A model generated the notes under the pieces. It saw only the letters and a list, made by a program, of their open reading frames with translations. It was not told where the DNA came from and did not search any database. A stretch of 64,000 bases of DNA from Onchidella celtica (lineage: Eukaryota > Mollusca > Gastropoda > Systellommatophora > Onchidiidae). The stretch is from contig OZ007570.1 in NCBI GenBank assembly GCA_963931925.1, positions 62,899,132 to 62,963,131 on the forward strand, in the 5' to 3' direction. This document shows positions 11,572 through 22,608 of this stretch, in pieces. Every line of letters begins with the position of its first letter. The stretch's first letter is position 1. The translations under genes and the position numbers were made by a program.

Positions 11572-13791
11572 CAATAATGACTTTTCTCTGTTATGTTCAG
11601 TGAGTTCTGTCAAGGGGTATATAAATGGAAGACAGACAGAACTGAATATTTATGCTGAGTTGACATATCTTGTTTGCGATCTTCATTTTGATTTGTTCTC
11701 TTCATATTGTGTGGTTAATATCGTCCCAAACTCTTACGATAGTGTGTTGAGATAGTGACCATGTTTATAATGGTGACAAGTAATCATGTCATTTCATTGT
11801 ATGATTATTGAACATTGGTATTAGTAATTATTACTGATATTTTATGACTTTTCCATACGTTTCATCCATATTATCATAAATGTGTCACTGATCCTGAATG
11901 AACATGTTTTCACTGCGTCTACCAATTAGATAATTTTAATATTTCAGCTGTCGCACGTTAAAGAATACAAATACCGTGAACTAAGCCGAATTTGTTAATA
12001 GAACTGACGGGGATCGTGTAAACATTCTACCAATTTCTTGGCAAGACAAGCGAAATAAGATTAATGGAAACATATAGACTGTGAATACCGTATTCGTCAG
12101 ATCTGCATACTGAAATCTCATCCATGACAGGTGTTGGGAACGAGTAACTGAAAAGACCAGACACGCGCTACTTATGTTTTTGTTTCTATTTTCAACATAT
12201 TTAGATGTGTTTATTATGGATGTACTGAGATATCTTTCGAAAGTGCCTGTGTTCTTACTGTCTTGTGATTTTGGTAAAAGTAGTTCTGTGTTGCTGACAT
12301 TGTGGACTTGTGGAATTGCTAGTACATGGGAGGAGATGGCAGATATAATGAATGCACTTGTAACACTGCAGAGTCAAAATGTGGCAAAAAGAAAAAGTTG
12401 TATGTAGCAAAGCCTCGCGTAAGAAATAATACCCAAATGATACAATGAAATGCAAACTAAAAGAGAAGACAGAGAATGGCCGATATTTCGGCAACAGCTT
12501 TTTTCAAGGGAAAAAAACAACAAAAAACAACAGAAAAAAAAATTAAAACTTAACACTGCAGATGTTCCTGCACGATTAAAGGTTTTTTACTGAAACAAAA
12601 CTCCAAAAACACGAGTTTCAACAGGAATCAGTCATTTGCTGTCGGGCAATGATGAATTCTGGAATTGAGATTTAAAACTAGTATGTAATGGTAAATGCGA
12701 GGTAAGAAACTGCTGCTGGAAATTGGGTATATCGTCTTCAAGATGGTGGTAGAAGAGCAAAGCGTAACGCGATTGGAAGAAATCATTATTGGATAATGAA
12801 AGGCAATTTGTCGTAATGGGGTGAAGGCAGCATTACTTTTGACAAAGCTGGAAGTTGAGCAAAATTATACAGGACTGTAAATGCAAATGTGGTGGAACTG
12901 GCATTCGTATTTCTCATTATATGCCACGATTAGAGAGGTGATTTCCTTTCTAAGGGTACAGGTTGACTAGTAAGAACCAAGATGAAGGTTTTTAAGAAGA
13001 CGAAGCAAGTTAAGCAAGATGAATTGATGGACATATTTCATCTAACCAAACCTGAATTCAGAAACCTGTGACTATTTTGTATAACTTTGTGAAATTTAGA
13101 TACTCAAATATACGAAAACATTTAGTGCAATAAACCAACCACGCTGAAAAAAAATAAGATTTTATTCCTTCTTCCCTAAACGACGCAAGAGATTATTGGG
13201 AATAATGGACCATTTGATGAAATATACTCATTATCTATCTGTTCATAAGCAGCAGTTTTGTACATTAGTGGACCCTGCTACTTTATACCATAAGCCACCG
13301 CTGAAAAGTGGACACAACTCGGTATTTTCTCTCTTGTTCTTTGTAATTATACCACGGTCCCTTAACACTAGCTATTTGGTGACCTTAAAACTCCATTATG
13401 TTTTAACTGGATTATTACACGTTAATGCTATCTGATAGGCCTCATGCTCAGGAATGCAAATGAACCTTCAAGTGTCTGTTGGCGTGAGTCTGACATAATT
13501 ATGTCATTATCGTAGAGCAGTGGCGATGTTGTAAAGAGAGTAGTAGTGACAAAATTATTTAAAGAACAGTGTGAAATGATGGTGGACATTTCCCGTCTGG
13601 CATGAGCAATATGATTAGCTGTTCACGGGCCTGTTAAAGCCTGGAATCATGAGTGTAAAAAAAAATTTAAAAATCTTGATTTTTTTTTGCAATGAAACCA
13701 AATTTGTCATTTTGCTATCCCTAGGGCCAAGTTTCTTCTTGTCAGTATTTGACTATTTCACATAATTAAAATGCATAAAACTGTGAATTCG
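11572..13791. other. Non-coding stretch
   Basis: No gene is supported. It contains the second copy (12368-12415) of the short repeat at 8738-8784. The rest is AT-rich and shows no structure I can name. Confidence 0.5.
12368..12415 (+). repeat. Short dispersed repeat, copy 2 of 2
   Basis: It matches 8738-8784 in the same orientation ('aatgtggcaaaaagaaaaag' then 'ttgtatgtagcaaagcct'). Confidence 0.6.
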
Positions 13792-14065
13792 TGTGTACGG
13801 AAACGGAAACGGAAACGGCAATGGCAACGTCAAAAATCCATCACATAGTAAAAAGAGAGACGGTTTCCATGTGTACGGGAACGGCGTTTCTGTAGACATG
13901 AAAACATTCTTTGTGCTTCGCTACTTGAAGGGCTTTTGACGTTTCCGTTTGCCGTTTCCGTTTCTGTAGACATGAAAACATTCTTTGTGCTTCGCTACTT
14001 GAAGGACTTTTGCGTTTCCGTTTGCCGTTTCCGTTTCCTTGCACATGAAAACACAGCTTAACAAT
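13792..14065. repeat. Dispersed 'TTTCCGTTTCCGT' element, copy 2, with internal 76-bp duplication
   Basis: The left end has 'tacggaaacggaaacggaaa', and the right end has the inverted 'gtttccgtttgccgtttccg'. A block containing 'gacatgaaaacattctttgt' plus 'gcttcgctacttgaagg' occurs twice in tandem (about 13886-13961 and 13962-14036). The ends match the element at 9537-9715. The palindromic layout suggests a MITE with a tandemly duplicated arm. Confidence 0.65.
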
Positions 14066-14373
14066 GTTCTTTTTATTCAGAATCTATCTCTAGATTTCTC
14101 AGTTGTCACTGTACGTTATCATTACCAATGTTATACAGTTTAGTTTTTCGCCAGTGGTATGTAAATGATATGTAAACGATGTGCAAATGATGTCGTGTGT
14201 TGTAACATTCTCATGAAATTTTGTCCGATTAAAACGAAAACAAAAAAAAGAAAGAAAGAAAAACATTGACATGATTCTAGAAGGCGAAATGATCGTATCT
14301 GACTTATTTTGTTATAAACTTCCTGTATTTGTTTGTTAAGAAGCTGGTTTTCGTTTACAAGACTGTTACTGAC

Positions 14374-14541
14374 CAGGGCCGTCTTAACGTCAGCATGGGC
14401 CCCTGGGCAGATTCTTTTGTAATACGTGGGGTTTTCTTTCCCCGTTTCATCAACCAATGTAAGTTTGCATGCACGAGCCCCCTTAAACCCTTGAGACCCC
14501 CGTTCAACTGCTCAGCGTGGCAGTGCGTTAAGACGGCCCTG
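14374..14541. mobile_element. hAT-like MITE, 168 bp
   Basis: The terminal inverted repeats are 'cagggccgtcttaac' and 'gttaagacggccctg', 15 bases and perfect. The flanking octamers 'ttactgac' and 'atagtgac' match at 6 of 8 positions, which fits a decayed 8-bp target duplication of the hAT superfamily. A related element with a perfect 8-bp duplication lies at 51947-52101. Confidence 0.75.
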
Positions 14542-14562
14542 ATAGTGACTTGAAGCGGAATG

Positions 14563-14984
14563 ATAGGGTACAAACATAAAGGCCACCGAATTCTGTCACC
14601 GAGCCACTGGGCGCTTTAGGTGAGAAGAATTGCACTACATAAACGGACCGAATCTAGGTGGGCTCTGTGTGCAGTTGTTGAAATTATATAGTGCAATTCT
14701 TCTCACCTAAAGCGCCTAGTGGCTCAGTGACCGAATTCGGTGGCCTTTGTGTGGCTACCCTAAAGCGCCTAGTGGCTCGGTGACAGAATTCGGTGGCCTT
14801 TATGTGGGTACCGTGGGTACCCTAAAGCGCCTAGTGGCTCGGTGACAGAGTTCGGTGGCCTTTGTGTGGCTACCCTAAAGCGCCTAGTGGCTCGGTGACA
14901 GAATTCGGTGGCCTTTGTGTGGCTACCCTAAAGCGCCTAGTGGCTCGGTGACAGAATTCGGTGGCCTTTGTGTGGCTACCCTTA
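14563..14984. mobile_element. Palindromic MITE with its right arm amplified to five 52-bp tandem copies
   Basis: About 14563-14764 is a full palindromic element of the same family as the intact copy in the palmitoyltransferase intron (41433-41627), in opposite orientation judged by the loop. The terminal 52 bases of its right arm, starting 'aagcgcctagtggctcggtg' and ending 'gtgtggctaccct', are then repeated to give five copies up to 14984. One copy carries a short 'gggtaccgtgggtaccct' duplication. Confidence 0.88.
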
Positions 14985-15308
14985 CTGAGCAATTCGGAGA
15001 GGGATGAGAAAAGTAATGGAATGACTCTGATTCCCCGTTGATCACGGGTCAGCTGGATACTCTGGTTAGAATAGATGATTAGATTGTTGAAGAAACCAGT
15101 TAGAAACAATGCATTACCGCCGTTTTGGCAACAGTAGTTAACATAGTCCCTTTGTCGTGGGACTAGACAGGCAGAGACCTCTCTTCCAATCAGTGATAAT
15201 GTAAAACAAATTCCCCTTCACCTGTTGTTTGGAAGGGGGGGGGGCGTATTTACAAAGCCGAATAGAAAAAGTAATAACTTGTGTTGACTGCTCATCTAGA
15301 GCTTAGTA

Positions 15309-15533
15309 CAGGGTGTCCATAAAGTCTGGGTACATGGTAAAAAAACACATACTTCTTAAAACAAACCAATTTTATTCAATTGGGATGTTGATGAATAATA
15401 TTTTCAACATGATTTCCATCGATACGTTCTTTTTTAGACAGAGCCATCATTCATTCTGGGGAAGGAAAAATAACATAAATAAATAAAATAGAGAGTGAAA
15501 TCCCCCATGTACCCAGACTTTGTGGACGCCCTG
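15309..15533. mobile_element. Mariner-like MITE, 225 bp, TA target duplication
   Basis: The terminal inverted repeats are 'cagggtgtccataaagtctg' at the left and 'cagactttgtggacgccctg' at the right. They extend to about 28 bases and are bounded by TA on both sides (15307-15308 and 15534-15535). TA duplication is the Tc1/mariner signature. There is no transposase frame. Confidence 0.8.
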
Positions 15534-15685
15534 TAGATAAAATACACTGTCCCGTAATAACAGGCAATTTTATTTCTTCCCTGCCGCCACCCCCCACCCC
15601 ACCCCCCTTTACTACCCCCTCCTCCTAAAAACGTAAAGTTGAGATAGGGTTTGGCAGCAGTTACTCACAAAGTTTTATAAGTAAA

Positions 15686-15869
15686 GGGAAAGCCAGACCG
15701 AGGTTGGCGTAGGCCCCAAATTGGTGGCTCACCACCTAATTATTACGCATTACACTAAAACACTACTGATACTAAAACACGGCTTGGGTACTATTTTAGT
15801 GTAATGCATAATAATTAAGTTGCTCGCCACCAATCTGGGGCCTACGCCAATCTTGGTCTGGCTTACCCC
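15686..15869. mobile_element. Palindromic MITE, about 184 bp
   Basis: A left arm starting 'gggaaagccagaccgaggtt' and a right arm ending 'aatcttggtctggcttaccc' pair as an inverted repeat of about 70-75 bases with few mismatches around a short loop. The target duplication is not clear. Confidence 0.75.
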
Positions 15870-15954
15870 TCAAATAGTGTAACCGAGAGTACTCGTGATT
15901 TAGTTAGTCCATTTCAACTAAAATGTATGAGGTTTCAAAATTCAATACAATATA

Positions 15955-16248
15955 TACCCTTTTCATTTACCGTCCTCCGTATCACGTGATTTGCAAACAA
16001 AATGGCGGCGCACACCACTTGTAGGGCGGAAACGGTGGACAACAGTCGAACGATGCCATCCTCTTGTTGGACACCCAACTGTACAAACCCGTTACGTGCT
16101 GGTTCTGGCATAAAAATGCATCTTTGCTTAGACTGTGCACATATTCAGATGCCATCACTAAGGCAAGTGGAGGTGTCTACCCTACACGGTGCTTTTCGAT
16201 GCCGTGCGGCTCCCCGCAAACAACCGTAACGCGGAAGTGAAAAGGGTC
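15955..16248 (+). mobile_element. TIR element with THAP-like coding relic, copy 1
   Basis: The ends are 'taccctttt' and 'gaaaagggtc', with inner inverted pieces near 'ttaccg' and 'gcggaag'. Inside, a frame at about 16050-16120 reads MPSSCWTPNCTN then AGSGIKMH. This resembles the start of a THAP zinc-finger domain (C-x4-C with an early Met and basic spacer), which is found in P-element-type transposases. The frame loses the pattern after IKMH. A 295-bp second copy lies at 21424-21718. Family assignment is inferred. Confidence 0.6.
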
Positions 16249-16619
16249 TGTACTGAGTTGTGCCCTCGACAAAAAAGCGCGTACAATCTACCATATTTAT
16301 CTTGATGGTGAAATACAAGCAAGCGTCCACTCCTAAAGCCTGTCACATCCCACAGCCTCCAAACCAGAGACTGTAAAAGGAAGTAATGTGAGTCTTAAAG
16401 TTACCTCAGTGTTTAATTTGTTTACTTTTTCAGCAATTTCCCCTGCCAGTTTTCACTTTGTTTGGGGAAACCACTGGTAGAGGTATATTTGACACCTTTG
16501 AAAGGTTCTCAAAATATGAGAGACGATACCAAGCAGCTAGAAGTGTTTTGAAGTTAACATTGATCATGAAGACATTGATGTTGGGTCATGAAGGGAACTG
16601 ATGACATACCCTCCTGTTT

Positions 16620-16850
16620 TTTTTTTCTCTCTCTCTCATTCTCTGTCTTTCTTCCTCAACCACTCTCTCTCGCTCTCTCCGGGTGTCTCTTTCTCTCTGT
16701 CTCTCTCTCTCTCCCACATCTGTCTGTTTCTCCCCCTCTTTCTTTTTCTCTCTCTCTCTCTCTCTTTCTCTGTCTGCCCCCTCTCTCTCTCCTCTCTCCC
16801 CCCTTTCTCTCTCTCTATCTCTTTCTCTCACCCCCTCCCTCTCCTGCACC
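16620..16850. repeat. (CT)n-rich pyrimidine tract
   Basis: About 230 bases of almost pure C/T on the plus strand with CTCT, CTGT and CCCC interruptions. The SLSLSL and EREREREK frames on the two strands are artefacts. Confidence 0.95.
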
Positions 16851-17111
16851 TTTTGTTCTAAGTTTCTCTGTTCTGTCCTTGGCGCCTACCAAAAACATGA
16901 AAAAGAAAGTATTATTAAGAACAGAATGTAGGTACATGAAACAAAATTTACACAACTGCCCCCAACAAACAAGAAATACCTCAGTGAAATGCAGATAAAA
17001 ATGAAATCACAAATCAAGAACAGAGAGCAAACAGTCTGGTCGCTCACCGGCCGTCTTTGACCGGCCTATAAGTTGGATGGTGACGTCACGGTTTCAGTGA
17101 TATCCGACGCA

Positions 17112-17210
17112 CCAACCAATTAGTTGGATCTCACCGCAACCCAACGACGTGACGTCAGTATCCAATTAGTCCCCCTATCAAAATCGACTTATGGCACGCC
17201 TAGACTTAGG
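17112..17210 (+). repeat. Dispersed repeat with CRE-like sites, copy 1
   Basis: The segment around 'gacgtgacgtcagtatccaa' and 'ttag.c.cctatcaaaatcg' up to 'cgcctagacttagg' matches 56820-56916. The palindrome TGACGTCA occurs in both copies and once more just upstream at about 17081. The parent element is unknown. Confidence 0.65.
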
Positions 17211-18044
17211 CTGAAGCCTCCGAGAAACAAAATTCCATGGAAAATGATGAGAAGCCGTGGGTGAAAAAGGAACACCAAGCAGCAGATGTTTTCCTGTAAA
17301 ACACAGCCATTTTGCACGTCCTAGCTACCAGCTGGCATGGTCCTGGCAGGAAAAAAAAAATTCGTTACAAATATTTGCCAGTACGTAACCAAGGTGGGGT
17401 AGGGGGAACATGAACCTTAGGGGTCAAATTCCTGCCAAATATTCCTTTAAAAGAACCCAGCCAGAATTTTTGGGAGCAAAGTTTTCTGGCCCACTGCACC
17501 AACTGTCCTCGGCACCGCCAACTGCAGTTACGCCTCTGATCTTTGCACACCTGGAGTCTTGAGAACATTTGGTGCGCACTGTCTGTAAACTTTTCACAAA
17601 CTTAAAAATGAGTGAAGGAAAGTTCTGTGGCAAGAAAACAAAATGCTTGGGTAATTTTACATTCACAGAAGATTCAAACATACCTCCGTCCATATGAAAG
17701 GAAGTAGTTACGAGTGGAACGGGAAGGAGAAGGCTGAGGCCGGCCGTGTTTAAATTATTTCTAGTTTGAATTGCACGTAATCACACTTCCATAATTAAAT
17801 CAAGCAACATTTAATCTGTTCCTGTTAAAGAGCTGAGGTGTGTATTAAGACTGCGTTTTCTGGATGATTAATTAAGATGAAAATGTGTGTTAATGTTTCC
17901 ACAGAATTTAAACGGATTACACAGAATTCTTACATACACCCCAGACATAAAATATACATGTCATGCTGATAGCAAAGTATACAGATCTAGATATAATAGA
18001 CAGAGAGACAGTGACGTAAGGATGAACGGACAGCCAGATGAATG
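17211..18044. other. Non-coding stretch
   Basis: No gene is supported. Frames on the minus strand at 17365-17693 overlap each other in two frames and show no recognisable domain. Confidence 0.45.
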
Positions 18045-18212
18045 GGTGGATATGTGGGTGCATGGATAGATCAGTCTGTGGACGGATGGATAGATGAATA
18101 GATGGATGGATGGATGGGTGGGTGGACGGACGGACAGACGATCAGTCAGTCGGACCGACGGACAGATGGACGGACGGACGGATAAACAAATAGATAGATT
18201 GATTGATAGATA
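18045..18212. repeat. Degenerate (GGAT/GGAC)n tetranucleotide tract
   Basis: Interrupted units of GATG, GGAT, GGAC and GATA run for about 165 bases. Confidence 0.9.
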
Positions 18213-19455
18213 CAGCAACTCATGCTTGATGCCTTTTCCACATTAGTATTGCTTTTCATTGCGTCCTGCATGATTTCGTGGATAGTTTCATCTGATATGA
18301 CCAAGAACACAGCTGCCGAAAATCTTAGTTTGCCTCTATATTAAACTTAACTACGCATTCCATAGGGAAATCTAACAAATTGTTGTCATTCGTAAATGTA
18401 CGTTTTACTTGTAAAATGGTGATGATCACATCTTTCCTGCAGCACCACCATGGTTCATTCTCCAAACTGTTCTAATTCTTCTTTTTCTTTTATTTCAATT
18501 TTTGCACCAAAGTGGGTCCTTTTCGTTGTGCAAAAAAATCAAATTTCTCACACATTTAAAGCACATTTGACACATAAAAATGTGCAATATTTCAAGTAAC
18601 AACATTGATTATTTCTGAGTTTATTCTGTCTGTTTGATTCATTTGGCGTCACAAAACTTGCACTTTCCCGAAATGTTATTTCATCTTTCCGTATATTGAG
18701 TTTGAGTTCAGTATATTCTCATTTTGAGCACTCATAAAATGGCGCCCCCCGAAGGATGGTTTGCAAAGCATCACGGTCGACATCACAATTTTGGATGACA
18801 CCAATGAAACACACCAAGAATAGAAGTGACGTGTAAAAAATAGCTCCAAATTGAAGATAACAACATTTCCGCTTCAGCATTAAAAAAAAAAAAAGCTCCA
18901 TCGACAATCAGACCTGAATATTTCTTGCCTTTAATGTCTCTTTCAGGTGGTGTTAAATGCAGTTTGGCTGCTATTTAATTAAATTTAGCCATCAAACAAA
19001 ATCATTTTCACACAGAACTAACTGTATGGCTGTGTTGAAAGGAGAGATAATACTGCAAGAAAAAACTTTCCAAAGAATAGTTCTTTGCCAGCTACTCAAA
19101 AACTGCAAGACAAGGATAAGATAACTGGTTTAGCTCTTTTCGGGGTTTTCCAGACAGCATTGCTGAGTACTTTACTGTATGAAATGAAATTTAAAAACTC
19201 GAATTACATCTTCAGGGGGCTTGGAAACATGATAACCTTACAGATTCAGAAAGCTCCAACTATTCCCTCAGTAAAAAGCTAATTTCCCCAAATGTGAGTA
19301 GAATTGTGTGTGTGCACATGCATTGCTCTCCAGACGCGCAACATAAATACTCATGTTTGATCAAATTATGAGCGGCGATCGTTATTTTTTTTATTTTATT
19401 TTCGTACTACAAGTGAGGTATCCGGCGTTGCCCGGGAAAAACCAGCTTCCGACCC
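18213..19455. other. Non-coding stretch
   Basis: No gene is supported. Near its end, 19412-19437 carries 'gtgaggtatccggcgttgcc', a motif also seen in a similar form at 47199-47224. Confidence 0.45.
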
Positions 19456-19521
19456 CCTTTCCACCTAGACCTCTCTTTCTCACTCTCTTTCTCTCTCTCT
19501 GTGTATGTCTCTCTCTCCCTC

Positions 19522-19597
<76 letters not shown>

Positions 19598-19598
19598 A
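19456..19598. repeat. (CT)n microsatellite
   Basis: An interrupted then pure CT array with TCTG units at about 19520-19540. Confidence 0.95.
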
Positions 19599-20835
19599 GT
19601 TTAATGCCTGCACATCAGACGACACAGACAAGGGTTCACTTACCTATACCGGCGGCAAAGGATGAAAGATACGCCCCTGAAAGGAAATCAAACCTAGGAC
19701 GATAAACTATATATTTTATAAAAGCACCCGATGTCTTTCTTCGACGATGTTATCAGATTTTCCTTGTACTCTCAACTGCTTTTGTTAGAATAAAAGCATG
19801 TTTAACTACAGTTCTGTCTCTCTGTGGACGATGTTAATAAAATTGAAAGCCACTTTTTTTATCACCACTTTGTTGTAATTCGTCATAAAATTTCCCAGGC
19901 GGGAATCGTTTCTTTTTTTTTTAATGTGATTGTTTAATGATGTTATGAAGGCCAAAGGCGATGATTTATGAGGGAAACGTCCATAAAGTCATTATGTTGC
20001 TAACTCATGCGTGAATTTTCCTATTTTGTAAAAACTAAAAATATCAACTTTCCAGTGAGAAGCTGCTACTTTGTGAAGTGCTTCTAATGTAATCATAATG
20101 TATCAATTAATGTTTTTATATTTCAGGCAAAGAGTTATAATTTAATTACTTCACTTGAATTGGTTGTGTGATTTGCTTTGAAGAGTTCGGCCGTGAAAGA
20201 TGTACAGAGGCTTTGCTCTACATGTTTGTAACCCCATAGCAAAATCTGGCCATGTCTGATGACATGACGTCATAGTGACAAATTCACATGATAACGTTAG
20301 AAATGTTTCCAACTGGCAACCCAGTGATTCATGAACCATGCCTGGCTCCATTGATCTCTATGTTTGAAACAGGCCCCCAATCTTGATTAATCGAATTAGT
20401 CGCATTTGTTCACAGGACGCCGATGCAAAAAATATAAGCTGGTTGCTTTGCTATGATATTGTAGGATATCTATTTGTGTATGTGTGTGAGCGTATATTTT
20501 TTTGTTCTATTCATTGATTGACAAATCTATATGACAGTATTGTGATAATGACCAGTCCTGGTGCAGACTTCTTTATTTTTTCAAAGTTAGGATAAAGGTA
20601 TATGGAAAAGAGGTAGAATAGAATACAGAAAGAAAGAACACACACATAGAAAGAGATGAGTTAAACTAAATCTTTTTCGGCGTAATATTAATTTACTAAA
20701 ACTTTTTGGGCATCTCGATGTCCAAATAGCAATCGGCATCAACGTCCATACATTTCTTACTGTGTAGTTTGAGGTTTGAAAAGATTCGCTCTCGTAACTA
20801 AGAGTCCAAATTTAGAAATCGCTGGTTTCTTGAGC

Positions 20836-20890
20836 AAGTTAATTAACAAAGAGGTGTTATGGATTACTGTAGGGCTTAGCACAAAGTGGC
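20836..20890 (+). repeat. Dispersed 55-bp repeat, copy 1
   Basis: 'gagcaagttaattaacaaag' followed by 'ggtgttatggatt.ctgt.gggcttag.acaaagt' also occurs at 24989-25044 in the same orientation, differing at a few bases. Confidence 0.7.
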
Positions 20891-21345
20891 GATGTCAAAC
20901 TTTCTCGAACACAGAGAGCCGAATTACTTACAAAAACGTGATACTTTAATGTAATATTAGTCTCTCCTAATGACTGTGATTTGGGTAAAAATACCTCATG
21001 CCTGATAAAATATTTTCTAAATAAATGTGTAAAGTTGTCATATTACTGTTAGAGCTAGCTTCACTTGTCAAGGCAATTTTTTTTTTTCATTTACCACCCT
21101 GGATCCTTTTTAGGTCAAACATTTAGGAGCTTTTACTTTTTGAAACATGAAGTGAAACAAAGCCACTGGTGTACTCACTGATTGTATAATGCATAGCCGA
21201 ACTCTCTGTCAGACAGAAGGAAAGTGGTTGGTGGCGCTTCTCGTAGGGTTTCCTGCTGTCCTGTTGTTTTTTATATTCTCTTTATCGTCTTGTTTATTCA
21301 CAGCACAATGTAAGCGTTGTCGTGTCAACCTGCTTTCTCCAACGC

Positions 21346-22078
21346 CGAACCAAAGCTACTAGAATTGATAAAATGAGACTGCTGGTGCTTATAGCTTGCA
21401 CAAATTTCGCACCGCCACCTATAGACCCTTTTTATCTACCGTCCTCCATATCATGTGATTTGCAAACAAAATGGCGGCGTGCCCCACTTGTAGGGCGGAC
21501 GCGGTGGACAACAGTCGAACGATGCCTTCCTCTTGTTGGGCACCCAACTGTACAAACCGGTTTAAGTGCTGGTTTTGACATAAAAATGCATCTTTGCTTA
21601 GACTGTGCACATGTTCAGATGATATCACTAAGGCAAGTGGAGGTTTTTCCCCTACAGGGTGCTTTTCGAAGCCGCGAAACTCCCCGCAAACAACCGCAAC
21701 GCGGAAGTGAAAAGGGTCAATTGGCAAACCCGCGGAAGTCATGAAAAATGCCGTATTTACAAAGTCAAAGAGGGAAAATACTGATTTTTATTTATTGATC
21801 AGCTTTCGATATATGCCTTGATTGACATCACTTATTGTGGGATTATAATCTCAATCGCCGTGGGACAAATTCTGGTGTTTTTTGTTGTTGTTGTTTTTTT
21901 AGTGGCAGTGGCACTGTCACAATTTTGCACCGTAAATTTACCATTATATATCAAGCATTCTTTTCATACTAAGCGCCATGGCCCCCGACCCCGATCAGCG
22001 CGCAATTTGTGTGCATGTTGTTTTTTATTAGTGGTGCGAAGAGGACAGTGTCTTATCTTATCGTTTCTAGTATCTTTG
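21346..22078. mobile_element. TIR element of about 430 bp interrupted by a nested element
   Basis: The left end 'caaagctactagaattgata' and right end 'gtttctagtatctttg' are inverted copies. The interior matches the reverse complement of 56379-56801 along its length, apart from a 295-bp insertion at 21424-21718. The flanks 'cgccgaac' and 'ctcgaact' may be a degraded target duplication. There is no transposase frame. Confidence 0.85.
21424..21718 (+). mobile_element. Nested TIR element with THAP-like relic, copy 2
   Basis: It matches 15955-16248 over its whole length, ending 'gcggaagtgaaaagggtc'. The same THAP-like start (MPSSCW.PNCTN) is present but goes out of frame after a one-base insertion near 'ccggtttaagtg'. 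It sits inside the element at 21346-22078, and the copy at 56379-56801 shows that site without the insertion. Confidence 0.8.
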
Positions 22079-22346
22079 CTCGAACTCAGACTTAAGACTA
22101 TCAGAGAGAAGCAAGGGTCAAATGTTTAAATTGTGAATGTTTTCACTTGAATGACATAATCTCGGCAATTTTCATCTGTGAATCACCAGTTCCGGACATA
22201 AAGTGTTTACATCATGAACGCTTCTAAAATTTGGTCACTTTGATTCTCTCAATCAGTTCACAGCGGAAGGTTACGTATGTTACCATGACATGAATACGGC
22301 TATTTCTGGCATCCTACCGCCTCCACTCATGGCCGCCATCCAGGAC

Positions 22347-22608
22347 GCGTGATTTGTTTCCGTACGAGCGTTAGCAAATTCAGGAGCGTGGCAGCAGCAC
22401 ACCCCCAAACACAGGTCATCGGCTAAGGGATTTCACGTCCCATCGAACACTGGCATGGGTGCTGCAAGCTCTGGACTGTACCTGACATGACTCTGAACGT
22501 CATCGAAAATCCCTGGGATGTGTTGGACCTGTCCTGTGTTTGGGGATGTGTTGCTGTCTCGCTCCTGAATTTGCTAACGCTCGTACCGAAAAAAAAATCA
22601 CGCATCCG
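22347..22608 (+). pseudogene. Tc1/mariner transposase relic inside a 75-bp inverted repeat
   Basis: At about 22466-22531 the plus strand reads KLWTVPDMTLNVIENPWDVLD. This matches the conserved 'SPDxNxIExxWD' segment containing the last catalytic acid of Tc1-type DDE transposases. The flanks are near-perfect inverted copies: 'gagcgttagcaaattcagga' at about 22363 and its complement at about 22562-22581, in arms of about 75 bases. No intact frame remains. Confidence 0.65.

Noticed and set aside
16588-16998. Ser/Leu-rich frame of 136 codons and Glu/Arg-rich frame on the other strand
   Set aside because: Translations of a CT-rich tract; several frames open at once.
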